DNA from: Rhodococcoides kyotonense
GTDB taxonomy: Bacteria > Actinomycetota > Actinomycetes > Mycobacteriales > Mycobacteriaceae
DNA: 64,000 nt
NCBI RefSeq assembly: GCF_001645385.1
Contig: NZ_LVHI01000011.1
Span: 1-64,000, forward strand
Reading direction: 5' to 3'
Shown here: positions 1 through 8,921 of the stretch, piece after piece
Position numbering within the stretch: the stretch's first letter is position 1
Layout: each line of letters starts with the position of its first letter
Made by a program: the position numbers and the translations under genes
Notes under the pieces: model-generated
What the model was told of the DNA's origin: nothing
The model's database searches: none
Seen by the model: only the letters and a program-made list of their open reading frames with translations

Positions 1-130
1 CCCCCGAACCCGCGCCTACCGCGACAAACGACTCGCCCAAGGCAAAAGCAAACGCGACATCATCCGCTGCCTCAAACGAGCCGTCGCCCGCGAAATGTTC
101 CAACTACTCACACAGAAAATCCGCAGTTGA
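1..130 (+). mobile_element. IS110-family transposase, C-terminal fragment cut by window edge
   Basis: The open frame enters from the left edge (codon phase begins at base 2) and stops with TGA at 128-130, giving 43 residues. The tail contains TRAYRDKRLAQGKSKRD followed by IIRCLKRAVARE. This resembles the C-terminal region of IS110/IS1111 DEDD transposases, where an RCLKR-like motif follows a GKSKR/GKTKR segment. The catalytic domains lie outside the window, so intactness cannot be judged. IS110 elements usually lack clear terminal inverted repeats and none is visible here. The assignment rests on about 40 residues only. Confidence 0.7.
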
Positions 131-145
131 CACTCATAGGAGCAT

Positions 146-166
146 CACGGGTGGCGCAGCCGCACC
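146..166. repeat. Short dispersed GC-rich motif, copy 1
   Basis: The motif ACGGGTGGCGYAGCCGCACC, preceded by C in both cases, occurs here and again at 56942-56962 with a single C/T difference across 21 bp. Both copies are intergenic and lie shortly upstream of a plus-strand gene (sfnG here, rpfB there). The function is unknown, and chance recurrence in GC-rich DNA is not excluded. Confidence 0.45.
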
Positions 167-176
167 AAGGAGAGAC

Positions 177-1289
177 ATGAGCACCGAAAAAATCGCCGAC
201 GCAATCAAATTCGCCTATTGGGTCCCGAACGTCAGTGGCGGACTGGTCACCAGCGACATCGAGCAGCGCACCAGCTGGGACTACGAATACAACAAGAAGC
301 TGGCGCAGACCGCGGAGAACAACGGCTTCGAGTACGCGCTGAGTCAGGTGCGCTACGAGGCGAGTTACGGCGCCGAATATCAGCACGAATCGACGAGTTT
401 CAGCCTCGCGCTGTTGCTCGCCACGGAACGGCTCAAGGTCATCGCCGCCGTCCATCCGGGACTGTGGCAGCCGGGCGTTCTCGCCAAGCTCGGTGCGACG
501 GCGGACCATCTGTCCGGTGGGCGCTTCGCCGTGAACGTCGTGAGTGGCTGGTTCAAGGACGAATTCACTCACCTCGGCGAGCCCTGGCTCGAACACGACG
601 AGCGGTACCGGCGCAGCGCCGAATTCCTCCAGGTGCTGCGCAAGATCTGGACCGAGGACGACGTCGACTTCCGCGGCGACTTCTACCGGATCCACGACTT
701 CACGTTGAAGCCGAAACCGCTGAACACGCCGGAGCGGCCCAATCCCGAACTGTTCCAGGGCGGCAATTCGACTGCAGCGCAGGAGAACGCGGGACGCTAC
801 TCCGACTGGTACTTCAGCAACGGTAAGGATTTCGACGGCGTCACCGAGCAACTCGACAACATTCGACGCGTCGCTCGCGAACATGATCGCGAGGTCAAGT
901 TCGGCCTCAACGGATTCATCATCGCTCGCGACACGGAGAAGGAAGCGAAGGACACTCTGCGGGAAATCGTCGACAAGGCGAACCGCCCCGCGGTCGAAGG
1001 CTTCAGAAATGCTGTGCAGCAAGCGGGTTCGTCGACGTCCGACGGCAAGGGGATGTGGTCGGACTCGTCGTTCGACGATCTCGTGCAGTACAACGACGGA
1101 TTCCGCAGTCAGTTGATCGGGACGCCGGAACAGGTGGCGGAACGCATCGTCGAATATCGCCGACGCGGAGTCGACCTGATTCTGGGCGGTTTCCTGCACT
1201 TTCAGGAAGAGATCGAGTACTTCGGAGCGAAAGTTCTGCCGTTGGTACGAGAGTTGGAGAAGGCGTCGACCTTGGTGGATGCGCACTGA
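177..1289 (+). CDS. sfnG: FMN-dependent dimethylsulfone monooxygenase SfnG
   Basis: A 370-aa bacterial-luciferase-fold protein. SfnG uses reduced FMN and O2 to convert dimethylsulfone to methanesulfinate, a step in scavenging organosulfur when sulfate is scarce. The N-terminus KFAYWVPNVSGGLV, the block QRTSWDYEYN and the segment VNVVSGWFKDEF with LEHDERYRRS match the SfnG group closely. The ATG at 177 has a strong ribosome site (AAGGAGAG, 167-174). The flavin reductase partner and a regulator are not adjacent. Immediately upstream is the IS110 fragment, so the gene sits at a mobile-element junction. It is followed by its own terminator at 1313-1358. Function is inferred from sequence resemblance. 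Confidence 0.88.
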   Translation: MSTEKIADAIKFAYWVPNVSGGLVTSDIEQRTSWDYEYNKKLAQTAENNGFEYALSQVRYEASYGAEYQHESTSFSLALLLATERLKVIAAVHPGLWQPGVLAKLGATADHLSGGRFAVNVVSGWFKDEFTHLGEPWLEHDERYRRSAEFLQVLRKIWTEDDVDFRGDFYRIHDFTLKPKPLNTPERPNPELFQGGNSTAAQENAGRYSDWYFSNGKDFDGVTEQLDNIRRVAREHDREVKFGLNGFIIARDTEKEAKDTLREIVDKANRPAVEGFRNAVQQAGSSTSDGKGMWSDSSFDDLVQYNDGFRSQLIGTPEQVAERIVEYRRRGVDLILGGFLHFQEEIEYFGAKVLPLVRELEKASTLVDAH

Positions 1290-1312
1290 CTTCTCGACGG
1301 CGATACACCGTG

Positions 1313-1358
1313 TCGGGTCCGTAGACTAGTTTGGTCTACGGACCCGATCTTTCGTTTT
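1313..1358 (+). terminator. Rho-independent terminator after sfnG
   Basis: Perfect 14-bp stem: TCGGGTCCGTAGAC (1313-1326) pairs with GTCTACGGACCCGA (1334-1347). The loop is 7 nt and a T-rich tail (TCTTTCGTTTT) follows. It lies 23 bp after the sfnG stop and insulates it from the DUF5336 gene. Confidence 0.85.
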
Positions 1359-1371
1359 CGAGGAGTGTGTC

Positions 1372-2568
1372 ATGACTTATTCACCCGAGGGCCCAGGCTC
1401 TGGTGGCGCCGGTTCACCCGGATACGGATCGGGTGGATACGGCGGCTACGGATCGACGCCGGGTTCGACGCCTCAGCAGAACACGCCGGAATCCCAGCAC
1501 GGCCAGTCCCCGTACGGCCAGCAGTCCCCGTATTCACCGCCTTCCTACGGGCAGTCGCAGCAGCCCGGGCAGGGGCAGTACTCGCAGAACCCGTACGCGC
1601 AGGGTCAGTACCCGGGTCAGCCGGGGCAACAGAATCAGACCGGCCAGCCGTCGCAGCCGTCGCAGCCCGGGTCGTACAACCCAGTTCTCGCCGCAGCCAA
1701 GGCGTCGCCGCTGCCGCGCATCCTGACCCTCGTGGTCGTTGCGTTCGGCATCGTCAACCTGTTCGCGGGTCTCGCGGGGCAGTACTCGGCGTTCGACATC
1801 GCGAACAACTTCTTCCTTCCGGGCAACGGTGATCCGACGTCAATCGCGTTGCTGCTCGCGTCCGGCCTCGTCGCCGCCGTCGGACTGCTGCCGAAGCAGC
1901 CGAACACGCTGGGCATCGCGACGGCATTGGCATTCTCCGGGTGGCTCGTCCTGGTGTTCCAGGCCTTCAATGTCGACACCGGCAGTGGCGTCGGCAGCTC
2001 CATCGGTCTCGGGGCAGGCGCGATCACCGTGCTGGTGTTCGGCTTCCTGCAGACCGCCGCTGCTCTCGCCGCAACTCTGTTCGCGGCGGACATCCTGAAA
2101 GCGCCTGCGGCCAAGCCTGTTTCGTACGGCCAACAGAATCCGTTCCAGGGATACGGTCAGCAGAATCAAGGTCAGAACCCTCAGCCGCAGAATCCGCAGG
2201 GCTACGGCTACGGTCAGGCGCCTCAGTCCTACGGCTCGTCGAGCCAGGGTGGCGGGTACACCCCGCCGACCTACAGCGGTCCGTCCGGCACGCAGAACGC
2301 CACGGGCGGCCTCGGCTATCCGGTCGGCCAGTCGAAGAGCGAGTCCGGGTCAAGCGGGCTCACCGGACCTGCGGGACAGAATTCCCCGTACAGCCAATAC
2401 CAGTACGGCCAGCCGCCGGTCGGCGCATCCGGCCAGGGTGCAGCTCAGCATGCGGTTCCGTCGGAGTCGCACACCGAGCGCGAGGAGGAGTCGTCCTCCG
2501 AGCAGGCTCCGTACAGTGCCCCGACTCAGGCATTCGGGACCACACCGGACAAGGACGACCAGAAGTAG
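1372..2568 (+). CDS. DUF5336 membrane protein, 34-kDa-antigen-like (Rv0954 family)
   Basis: A 398-aa protein with three parts. Residues 1 to about 105 are low-complexity and rich in G, Q, S, P and Y. A central block of about 140 residues has four likely membrane segments. A second low-complexity Q/G/Y/S tail ends in an acidic-lysine stretch (EREEESS, TPDKDDQK). This layout and the MTYSPEGPG start match the mycobacterial 34-kDa antigenic protein Rv0954 (DUF5336). As in M. tuberculosis it precedes perM, purN and purH. Biochemical function is unknown; a cell-envelope role is inferred from topology. The stop codon lies inside the first unit of a tandem repeat (2555-2645). Confidence 0.85.
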   Translation: MTYSPEGPGSGGAGSPGYGSGGYGGYGSTPGSTPQQNTPESQHGQSPYGQQSPYSPPSYGQSQQPGQGQYSQNPYAQGQYPGQPGQQNQTGQPSQPSQPGSYNPVLAAAKASPLPRILTLVVVAFGIVNLFAGLAGQYSAFDIANNFFLPGNGDPTSIALLLASGLVAAVGLLPKQPNTLGIATALAFSGWLVLVFQAFNVDTGSGVGSSIGLGAGAITVLVFGFLQTAAALAATLFAADILKAPAAKPVSYGQQNPFQGYGQQNQGQNPQPQNPQGYGYGQAPQSYGSSSQGGGYTPPTYSGPSGTQNATGGLGYPVGQSKSESGSSGLTGPAGQNSPYSQYQYGQPPVGASGQGAAQHAVPSESHTEREEESSSEQAPYSAPTQAFGTTPDKDDQK

Positions 2569-2645
2569 GCGGGAGTGGAGCCTGCAGGAACGACCAGAAG
2601 TAGGCGGGAGTGGAGCCTGCAGAAACGACCAGAGGTGGGCGGCAG
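2555..2645. repeat. 35-bp tandem repeat (2 full units plus partial), family shared with 51401-51480
   Basis: Units start at 2555, 2590 and 2625 (the last is partial). The shared core GCGGGAGTGGAGCCTGC occurs at 2569-2585 and 2604-2620. The same core is tandemly duplicated at 51401-51480. The first unit overlaps the 3' end of the DUF5336 gene, whose TAG stop is at 2566-2568. No hairpin or T-tract suggests a simple terminator. Confidence 0.85.
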
Positions 2646-2707
2646 AACAGGTAGGTGTCGGCGCGCCTGAGTGACCGGCTCGTCGGTTGGTGCAACGCTC
2701 GTATGCG

Positions 2708-4240
2708 ATGAGCGCTCTACTGAACGACGAGAAGCGGCGGGCCCCTCGTACGCCCCGCGCGCCCAAGCGGGCACCGCTGCTGACACCGGACGAATCCCGG
2801 CTGCTGGTGCGGATCGGCTTCCGAAAGCCCGGGGTACTGATCGCAGTGATCGCTGCGGTGGTTCTGATCACGCTGGTGTCCGCCAACAGCGAGTTGACGG
2901 GCACGTTCGGTGCCATTGCGGGCATGTGGTTCGCGGTCCACCAGGTTCCGATGACCATCGGAGGTACTGCGCTCGGGGTGCTGCCCCTGTTGCCGACGCT
3001 CGTGCTCATGACGACCGTGGCGCGCGGCGTCGCTGCGGCGGTCGGCGAGTCGACGTCGCGCCGGACACTGTCGATGATCGGCGGTGCCGCCGTTCTGGGG
3101 CCGGTGTCGGTCACGGCGGTAGCACTCGCCGTCGCAGCCGACGCGTCGAGAACCATCGGGCTGTCGAGCCCGAATGCGCTACTCGCGTTCGTCTGGGTCG
3201 CGGCCGTCCACGGAATCGCCGCGGGCATCGGCATCGCCATGGGAACGTGGCACCTCGACGTCACCGGCGCGCTTCCCGAATGGGTTCGAAGCACACTGCG
3301 CCCGATGCTGCGCGCGGCGATGGTTCTGGTCGCAGGCGCGGCCGGCATCGTGCTCGCGTCGATGCTGGCGTCGTGGTCGACGACCGAGATGCTGTTGACC
3401 GCGGGCAACGGATTCGTCGGTGTCCTCGGCCTGACCGTCCTGTCGATTCTCTATCTTCCGAACGTCGTACTGGGCGCGCTTGCCGTCGCGGTCGGATCCG
3501 AAGCGCAAGTCGGCGACGTCGTCGTCAGCTTCTTCGCCACGACCGGGGGACCGGTTCCGCCTTTGCCGGTGCTGTCCGTCCTGCCCGAGGGACCTGCGCA
3601 GAGCATCTGGTTCCTGATGCTGGTGGTGCCGCTGACGGCGGGAATTCTGCTCGGCAGGGATTGTGCGCACCGGACCGTCGACCTGCACTACGCACTGTCG
3701 TCAGTGTGGCTCGGGTCGGCGGTCGTCGGCGTCGCGACGCTTCTGCTCGGGGTTGCGGCGGGCGGCAGTCTCGGAACGTTCGGGACGGTGCAGGTCACCG
3801 TCTGGTCGCTCGGTTTGCTGACGTTCGCCTGGCTCGCCGTCGTCGGTTCGGTGTCCGCGGCGATCACCGCCTGGCGTGGCGGCTCGAAGCAGCCGGCCGT
3901 CGACGCCGAGCCCGAGCCGGCGCGCACGGACGAGCCGGTTGCCGCCATCGCCGCCCCCGTCGTCCACGAGGAACGCGCGGTCGATGCCGAGGTCGTTGCG
4001 GAAGCCGACGCAGTTCCGTCGAAGGACACCGCCTTGTCGAAAGACGCAGCCTCGTCGCAGGACGAGGAGAACGTCGTCGAAGCAGAGGTCGTCGAGGCCG
4101 AAGTCTTCGAAGAGCGGGCCGCGGAGGAGACTCCCGAGCAGGCTTCGGAGGACCCCGTTGCCGCCGATCCCGAGGTCGTGGAGGCGGAGACGACCGAGGA
4201 TGTGGACGCGCCGTCGAGCTCGGACGTACCCGAGAAGTGA
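2708..4240 (+). CDS. perM: Cell-division membrane protein PerM (DUF6350)
   Basis: About 510 aa. A short basic N-terminus is followed by roughly ten hydrophobic segments to about residue 395, then a long acidic, alanine/valine-rich cytoplasmic tail. The segments VSANSELTGTFGAIAGMWF and SILYLPNVVLGALAVAVGS match mycobacterial PerM (Rv0955). PerM is an integral protein that supports division, reported to stabilise FtsB, and is needed for persistence in chronic infection. The ATG at 2708 (MSALLNDEK) is preferred to an upstream TTG at 2687 because the extra residues have no family counterpart; neither has a clear ribosome site. It lies between the Rv0954 homologue and purN, as in M. tuberculosis. 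Confidence 0.88.
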   Translation: MSALLNDEKRRAPRTPRAPKRAPLLTPDESRLLVRIGFRKPGVLIAVIAAVVLITLVSANSELTGTFGAIAGMWFAVHQVPMTIGGTALGVLPLLPTLVLMTTVARGVAAAVGESTSRRTLSMIGGAAVLGPVSVTAVALAVAADASRTIGLSSPNALLAFVWVAAVHGIAAGIGIAMGTWHLDVTGALPEWVRSTLRPMLRAAMVLVAGAAGIVLASMLASWSTTEMLLTAGNGFVGVLGLTVLSILYLPNVVLGALAVAVGSEAQVGDVVVSFFATTGGPVPPLPVLSVLPEGPAQSIWFLMLVVPLTAGILLGRDCAHRTVDLHYALSSVWLGSAVVGVATLLLGVAAGGSLGTFGTVQVTVWSLGLLTFAWLAVVGSVSAAITAWRGGSKQPAVDAEPEPARTDEPVAAIAAPVVHEERAVDAEVVAEADAVPSKDTALSKDAASSQDEENVVEAEVVEAEVFEERAAEETPEQASEDPVAADPEVVEAETTEDVDAPSSSDVPEK

Positions 4241-4370
4241 GCGTCGACGAAACCCGACCTGCCTGAGAACGCTGCATACCGCAGCGACTACGCTCCTGAG
4301 TGGCCCCGGTACCGACACGACCGGGCGTCCCCCGACGAAACCCAGGAGAACTGCGCTGACAGCCACACGC

Positions 4371-4976
4371 GTGCACCCAGCACGAGTCGTCGTCCTCGCC
4401 TCGGGGACGGGCTCGCTGTTGAAGGCACTCATCGACGCGGCGCAGGGCGACTACCCGGCACGGATCGTGGCCGTCGGCGTCGACCGTGATTGCGACGCGG
4501 CCCGGCACGCGCACACCGCTGGAATCGAGCATGTCCGCGTCGGCCTACGCGACTACGCGGACCGCGCCGAATGGGACGCGGCCCTCGCGGAGATCGTCGC
4601 GAAGTACGAGCCGGATCTGGTCGTCACCGCAGGTTTCATGAAGATTCTCGGACCGCGATTTCTCGACGCGTTCGCCGGCCGCATCGTCAACACGCACCCG
4701 GCGTTGCTGCCGTCGTTCCCGGGCGCGCACGCGGTACGTGACGCGCTGGAGCACGGCGTCAAACTGACCGGGTCGACGGTCCACCTGGTCGATGCCGGTG
4801 TCGATACCGGGCCCATCCTGGCTCAGGAAGCCGTGCCCGTGCAGGAGGGCGACGACGAAGCGTCGCTGCACGAGCGAATCAAGACTGTGGAACGCAGGTT
4901 GTTGGTCGAGGTGATCGCGGCCGTCGCTACCCGAGGTGTTGTCTCCGATGGACGAAAGGCTCAGATAAGGCGATGA
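4371..4976 (+). CDS. purN: Phosphoribosylglycinamide formyltransferase PurN
   Basis: GART, third step of de novo purine synthesis: transfers a formyl group from 10-formyl-THF to GAR. The phosphate-loop signature [14 protein letters not shown], the catalytic-site block [24 protein letters not shown] with the catalytic histidine, and [15 protein letters not shown] are all present. Start choice is awkward: GTG 4371 is the first conventional start, but the only good ribosome site (AGGAGA, 4344-4349) is placed for an in-frame CTG at 4356, which would add five residues. The stop overlaps the purH start by 4 bp (ATGA, 4973-4976), so the two are translationally coupled. Confidence 0.95.
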   Translation: MHPARVVVLASGTGSLLKALIDAAQGDYPARIVAVGVDRDCDAARHAHTAGIEHVRVGLRDYADRAEWDAALAEIVAKYEPDLVVTAGFMKILGPRFLDAFAGRIVNTHPALLPSFPGAHAVRDALEHGVKLTGSTVHLVDAGVDTGPILAQEAVPVQEGDDEASLHERIKTVERRLLVEVIAAVATRGVVSDGRKAQIRR

Positions 4977-6523
4977 GTGAACGTAAAGCAGTGCGGCGTG
5001 CGCTGGTCAGTGTCTACGACAAGACGGGACTGATCGAGCTCGCCACCGGCTTGCACGAGGCGGGCGTCGCTCTGGTCTCCACCGGATCGACGGCGTCGAA
5101 GATCGCCGACGCGGGCATCCCGGTCACCAAGGTCGAGGATCTCACCGGTTTCCCGGAGACGCTCGACGGCCGCGTCAAGACGCTGCACCCGCGCGTGCAT
5201 GCGGGCGTGCTGGCGGACACGCGTCGTCCGGAGCATCTGCAGCAGCTCGAGGAGCTGGGTGTCGAGGCGTTCGAACTCGTCGTCGTCAACCTGTACCCGT
5301 TCACGGAGACGGTCGCCAGTGGCGCGACGCCCGACGAGTGCGTCGAGCAGATCGACATCGGCGGTCCGTCGATGGTGCGTGCCGCCGCGAAGAACCACCC
5401 GTCGGTGGCCGTCGTCGTCGACCCTGCTCGGTACGCCGATGTGCTGGACGCCGTCAAGGGTGGCGGTTTCACGCTGGCCGAGCGCACTTCGCTTGCGGCA
5501 CAGGCTTTTCAGCACACCGCCTCCTACGACGTTGCCGTGGCCTCGTGGATGAGCAGCACTCTCGTCGAATCCGATTCGCAGTTCCCCGAGTGGCTCGGCG
5601 GAACCTGGGAGCGCTCGGCAGTGCTGCGGTACGGCGAGAACCCGCATCAGGCTGCCGCGCTGTACGTTTCACCGTCGAACGACGGCATCGCGCAGGCCGA
5701 GCAGTTGCACGGTAAAGAGATGTCGTACAACAACTTCACCGATGCCGACGCCGCATGGCGCGCCGCGTTCGATCACGACGCTCCCGCTGTCGCGATCATC
5801 AAGCACGCCAACCCCTGTGGCATCGCCGTCGGCGCGGACATCGCCGAGGCGCACCGCAAGGCGCACGCATGCGACCCCGTCAGTGCCTACGGCGGCGTCA
5901 TCGCGGCCAACCGCGAGATCACCGTCGAGATGGCCGAACAGGTCGCCGAGATCTTCACCGAGGTCGTCGTCGCCCCGGCGTACGCCGACGGTGCACTCGG
6001 AGTTCTGCAGCGCAAGAAGAACGTTCGCGTTCTGCTGGCCACGCCGCCGTCCGCCGGTGGAGTCGAGCTCAAGCCGATCTCGGGTGGCACCCTGCTGCAG
6101 GAGCGGGACGCGATCGACGCCGACGGAGACAACCCCGCGAACTGGACCCTCGCTGCCGGCGAGCCCGCGGACGCCGAGACCCTGAAGGATCTCGAATTCG
6201 CTTGGCGCGCAGGACGAGCCGTCAAGTCGAACGCTATTCTGTTGGCGAAGGACGGCGCCTCGGTCGGCGTCGGTATGGGTCAGGTCAACCGCGTCGACGC
6301 CGCTCACCTGGCTGTCCAGCGCGCGGGTGATCGGGTGGCAGGCTCGGTTGCGTCGTCGGACGCGTTCTTCCCGTTCCCCGACGGCCTCCAGGTGCTGCTG
6401 ACCGCAGGCGTCAAGGCCGTCGTTCAGCCCGGCGGATCCGTCCGCGACAACGAGGTCATCGCAGCAGCGCAGGATGCCGGTGTGACGCTGTACCTCACGG
6501 GTTCGCGGCACTTCGCGCACTAG
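4973..6523 (+). CDS. purH: Bifunctional AICAR formyltransferase/IMP cyclohydrolase PurH
   Basis: A 516-aa enzyme catalysing the last two steps of IMP synthesis. The N-terminal MGS-fold cyclohydrolase domain (about 1-195) shows [28 protein letters not shown] and [13 protein letters not shown]. The C-terminal transformylase shows [29 protein letters not shown], the KHANPCG motif and a final [11 protein letters not shown]. Length is normal for the family. It is coupled to purN by an ATGA overlap. A long hairpin at 6537-6585 follows the stop codon. Confidence 0.97.
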   Translation: MSERKAVRRALVSVYDKTGLIELATGLHEAGVALVSTGSTASKIADAGIPVTKVEDLTGFPETLDGRVKTLHPRVHAGVLADTRRPEHLQQLEELGVEAFELVVVNLYPFTETVASGATPDECVEQIDIGGPSMVRAAAKNHPSVAVVVDPARYADVLDAVKGGGFTLAERTSLAAQAFQHTASYDVAVASWMSSTLVESDSQFPEWLGGTWERSAVLRYGENPHQAAALYVSPSNDGIAQAEQLHGKEMSYNNFTDADAAWRAAFDHDAPAVAIIKHANPCGIAVGADIAEAHRKAHACDPVSAYGGVIAANREITVEMAEQVAEIFTEVVVAPAYADGALGVLQRKKNVRVLLATPPSAGGVELKPISGGTLLQERDAIDADGDNPANWTLAAGEPADAETLKDLEFAWRAGRAVKSNAILLAKDGASVGVGMGQVNRVDAAHLAVQRAGDRVAGSVASSDAFFPFPDGLQVLLTAGVKAVVQPGGSVRDNEVIAAAQDAGVTLYLTGSRHFAH

Positions 6524-6536
6524 GTTTCACGCCGAG

Positions 6537-6585
6537 TCCGCACTCATGCAGCCGAATACACCATATTCTTCTGCATAAGTGCGGA
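6537..6585. terminator. Long hairpin after purH
   Basis: Arms TCCGCACTCATGCAG (6537-6551) and CTGCATAAGTGCGGA (6571-6585) pair with one mismatch. A nested GAATA/TATTC stem (6554-6558 with 6564-6568) extends the structure. No clean T-run follows on the plus strand, so it may be an unconventional terminator or a repeat-derived palindrome. Its position directly after the purN-purH stop supports a 3'-end role. Confidence 0.6.
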
Positions 6586-6671
6586 TTCGCCTGTTTGTGG
6601 ATAACTGATCGCGCTATCCACATTCTTTCTCCGGCGCGTTTTCGAGACCATTTCGTTGACATCGTCGGCGA

Positions 6672-7514
6672 GTGCAACTCGACCATCCATTCCGGGGATC
6701 CCAGGCTGTTCGCGACGGTCTCCTGACGCGTCACGCGCTCGCCGCCGACTTCCAGCGCGTCTACCGCGATGTGTACGTTCCGAAGGCAGTCGAGATCGAC
6801 GCGGTCGTCAAAGCCCGTGCAGCACAGGTGTTCGCGGGCGACGACGCAATAATCTGCGGACTGTCGGCGTCTGCAGTGCACGGGGCGAAATGGATCGATG
6901 CGCGCGAACCGGCGGAACTGATCTGGCCCCGGCGAAAGCGGCAGCTCGACGGGATTCTCGTTCGCTACGATTCGCTCGCGGATGCCGACGTCACGTCACT
7001 CGGCGACATGACGCTGACCACCGTTCCTCGCACGATGTTCGATCTTGCACGTCGGTTGCCCCGACTCCGCGCTCTCCAGTCGGTCGACGCGTTGGCGAAT
7101 GCGAGTGGTGTTTCGGTCGGCGAAGCACAAGAGCTGGTCCGGACGAATCCGGGAGTACGGGGCGTCACCCGCGCGGCGGAGGTGCTGAGCCTGGCCGACG
7201 GGGGTGCGGAGTCTCCCCAGGAGACCCGGGTCCGACTGTTGCTTCTCGATGCAGGACTCCCACGGCCGGAAACCCGTGTCCGCATTCGTGACGAGTTCGG
7301 TCACGTGTTCGCGTGCTGCGACCTGGGGTGGAGTCGGTGGAAGGTCGCGGTGGTGTACGACGGTTCACCCCACCGGACGCGGGAGCGGATCGACCGAATC
7401 GACGAGGTCGACTGGGCCGTCGTGCGCGTCGACTCCGATCAGCTGAAGTTGCGGCCGTTCGCCGTTGTCGAGCGGGTCCGGGCGACGCTGCGCGCAGCAG
7501 GGGCACCGGTATGA
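6672..7514 (+). CDS. AbiEi-like/DUF559 endonuclease-fold hypothetical protein
   Basis: A 280-aa protein of a type common in rhodococci and mycobacteria. The N-terminal half resembles the type IV antitoxin AbiEi-like region (Ser-Ala-Ser-Ala-Val-His-Gly near residue 70, then a TTVPRTMFDLAR motif). The C-terminal half resembles a DUF559/Vsr-like nuclease fold: an ESPQETRVRLLLLDAGLP helix, an acidic DLGWSRWKVAVVYDG strand and a final VVRVDSDQL strand. No toxin gene is adjacent, so a toxin-antitoxin role is not supported. The start is GTG 6672. It precedes the chelatase-like/VWA pair by 21 bp and may be co-transcribed. Molecular function is unknown. Confidence 0.72.
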   Translation: MQLDHPFRGSQAVRDGLLTRHALAADFQRVYRDVYVPKAVEIDAVVKARAAQVFAGDDAIICGLSASAVHGAKWIDAREPAELIWPRRKRQLDGILVRYDSLADADVTSLGDMTLTTVPRTMFDLARRLPRLRALQSVDALANASGVSVGEAQELVRTNPGVRGVTRAAEVLSLADGGAESPQETRVRLLLLDAGLPRPETRVRIRDEFGHVFACCDLGWSRWKVAVVYDGSPHRTRERIDRIDEVDWAVVRVDSDQLKLRPFAVVERVRATLRAAGAPV

Positions 7515-7535
7515 CGACCGGCGTACTTTGAAGAA

Positions 7536-8921
7536 GTGACCTCTACCAAACCTGGCATCACTACCGTCGGCGAGTTGCGCGCGTCCGGACACGTGCAGCG
7601 TTCGGTCAAGGAAGAACTCCGGGACAATCTGCTCGAGGCGCTTCGGGAGGGCAAGAACGCGTGGCCGGGAATCCTCGGATTCGACAGGACGGTCCTGCCC
7701 CAGCTCGAGCGAGCCATTCTTGCTGGTCACGATGTCGTGCTGCTCGGTGAACGCGGGCAGGGCAAGACGAGGCTGCTCAGAACACTCAACCTTCTGCTCG
7801 ACGAGTGGGCACCCGTCATCGCGGGCTCGGAACTCGGTGAGCATCCCTACGATCCCATCACCCCGGCCAGCATCCGCCGGGCGCGAGAGCTGGGCGACGA
7901 CCTCGACGTCGAGTGGCGTCACCGCAGCGAGCGCTATGCCGAGAAATTGGCGACGCCCGACACGTCGGTGGCCGACCTGGTCGGCGACGTGGACCCGGTG
8001 AAGGTGGCGGAAGGCCGCAGCCTGGGTGATCCCGAGACCATCCACTTCGGCCTCGTGCCGCGCAGCCACCGTGGCATCGTGGCGATCAACGAGTTGCCCG
8101 ACCTGGCCGAACGCATTCAGGTGTCGTTGCTCAACGTCATGGAGGAGCGCGACATCCAGGTCCGCGGCTACACGCTGCGACTTCCGCTCGACGTGGTTCT
8201 CGTCGCCAGCGCCAATCCCGAGGACTACACCAACCGCGGACGCATCATCACCCCGCTGAAGGATCGATTCGGCGCCGAGATCCGTACCCACTACCCACAC
8301 GCGTTGGACGACGAGGTCTCCGTCATCGAGCAGGAGGCGAACCTCCCGGCGACCGTGCCGTCGTATCTGCTCGAGGTGTTGGCCCGATTCACCCGATTGG
8401 TGCGCGAGTCGCCGTCGGTCGATCAGCGGTCCGGTGTGTCGGCTCGCTTCGCGATCGCGGCCGCCGAGACCATCGCCGCCGCTGCCGTGCATCGCTCCGC
8501 AGTCCTCGGCGAAGCCGACGCCGTGGCGCGACCTGTCGACCTCGGCACCGTCATCGAGGTGTTGCGCGGCAAGGTCGAATTCGAATCCGGAGAAGAAGGC
8601 CGCGAGGTCGAGGTGCTCGAGCATCTGCTGCGACGCGCGACTGCGGATACCGTCCGCGACCGGCTCGGCGGAATCAATCTGGCGCCCTTGGTCACCGCGA
8701 TCGAGGACGGTGAGCCCGTCGTCACCGGTGATCGCATCGCGGCCAAGACGTTGATCGCCGAACTGCCCGACCTCGAGGTGCTGCAGGAGATCGACGAGCG
8801 CCTCCACGCGAAATCCGACGGCGAACGGGCGTCGGCCACCGAATTGGCGTTGGAGGGGCTGTATTTGGCGCGCCGAATCGCGAAAGATCCCGACGACGAC
8901 GGACAGACGGTGTACAGCTGA
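7536..8921 (+). CDS. MoxR/Mg-chelatase-like AAA+ ATPase (Rv0958 homologue)
   Basis: A 461-aa AAA+ protein. The Walker A motif GERGQGKTR is near residue 70, a Walker B/sensor region lies around AINELPDLAERIQVSLLNVMEERD, and sensor 1 is VLVASANPEDYTNRG. The family resembles the ChlI/BchI subunit of magnesium chelatase, but in mycolate bacteria it is not tied to chlorophyll or cobalamin synthesis. Like MoxR proteins it pairs with a VWA-domain partner encoded next door. It starts with GTG 7536, and its TGA overlaps the ATG of the VWA gene by one base (8921), indicating coupling. It probably acts as an ATP-driven remodelling factor; the substrate is unknown. Confidence 0.9.
   Translation: MTSTKPGITTVGELRASGHVQRSVKEELRDNLLEALREGKNAWPGILGFDRTVLPQLERAILAGHDVVLLGERGQGKTRLLRTLNLLLDEWAPVIAGSELGEHPYDPITPASIRRARELGDDLDVEWRHRSERYAEKLATPDTSVADLVGDVDPVKVAEGRSLGDPETIHFGLVPRSHRGIVAINELPDLAERIQVSLLNVMEERDIQVRGYTLRLPLDVVLVASANPEDYTNRGRIITPLKDRFGAEIRTHYPHALDDEVSVIEQEANLPATVPSYLLEVLARFTRLVRESPSVDQRSGVSARFAIAAAETIAAAAVHRSAVLGEADAVARPVDLGTVIEVLRGKVEFESGEEGREVEVLEHLLRRATADTVRDRLGGINLAPLVTAIEDGEPVVTGDRIAAKTLIAELPDLEVLQEIDERLHAKSDGERASATELALEGLYLARRIAKDPDDDGQTVYS

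Noticed and set aside
108-1286. A 392-residue open frame on the minus strand opposite sfnG
   Set aside because: It is the antisense shadow of sfnG, has no family resemblance, and its codon pattern mirrors the plus-strand gene in high-GC DNA.
2671-4266. A plus-strand frame of 531 residues overlapping perM
   Set aside because: Arg-rich translation without hydrophobic segments; the perM frame has clear membrane segments and family motifs.
6672-7514. A type IV toxin-antitoxin system based on the AbiEi-like N-terminus
   Set aside because: No AbiEii-type nucleotidyltransferase toxin gene is adjacent; the next genes are the AAA+/VWA pair.
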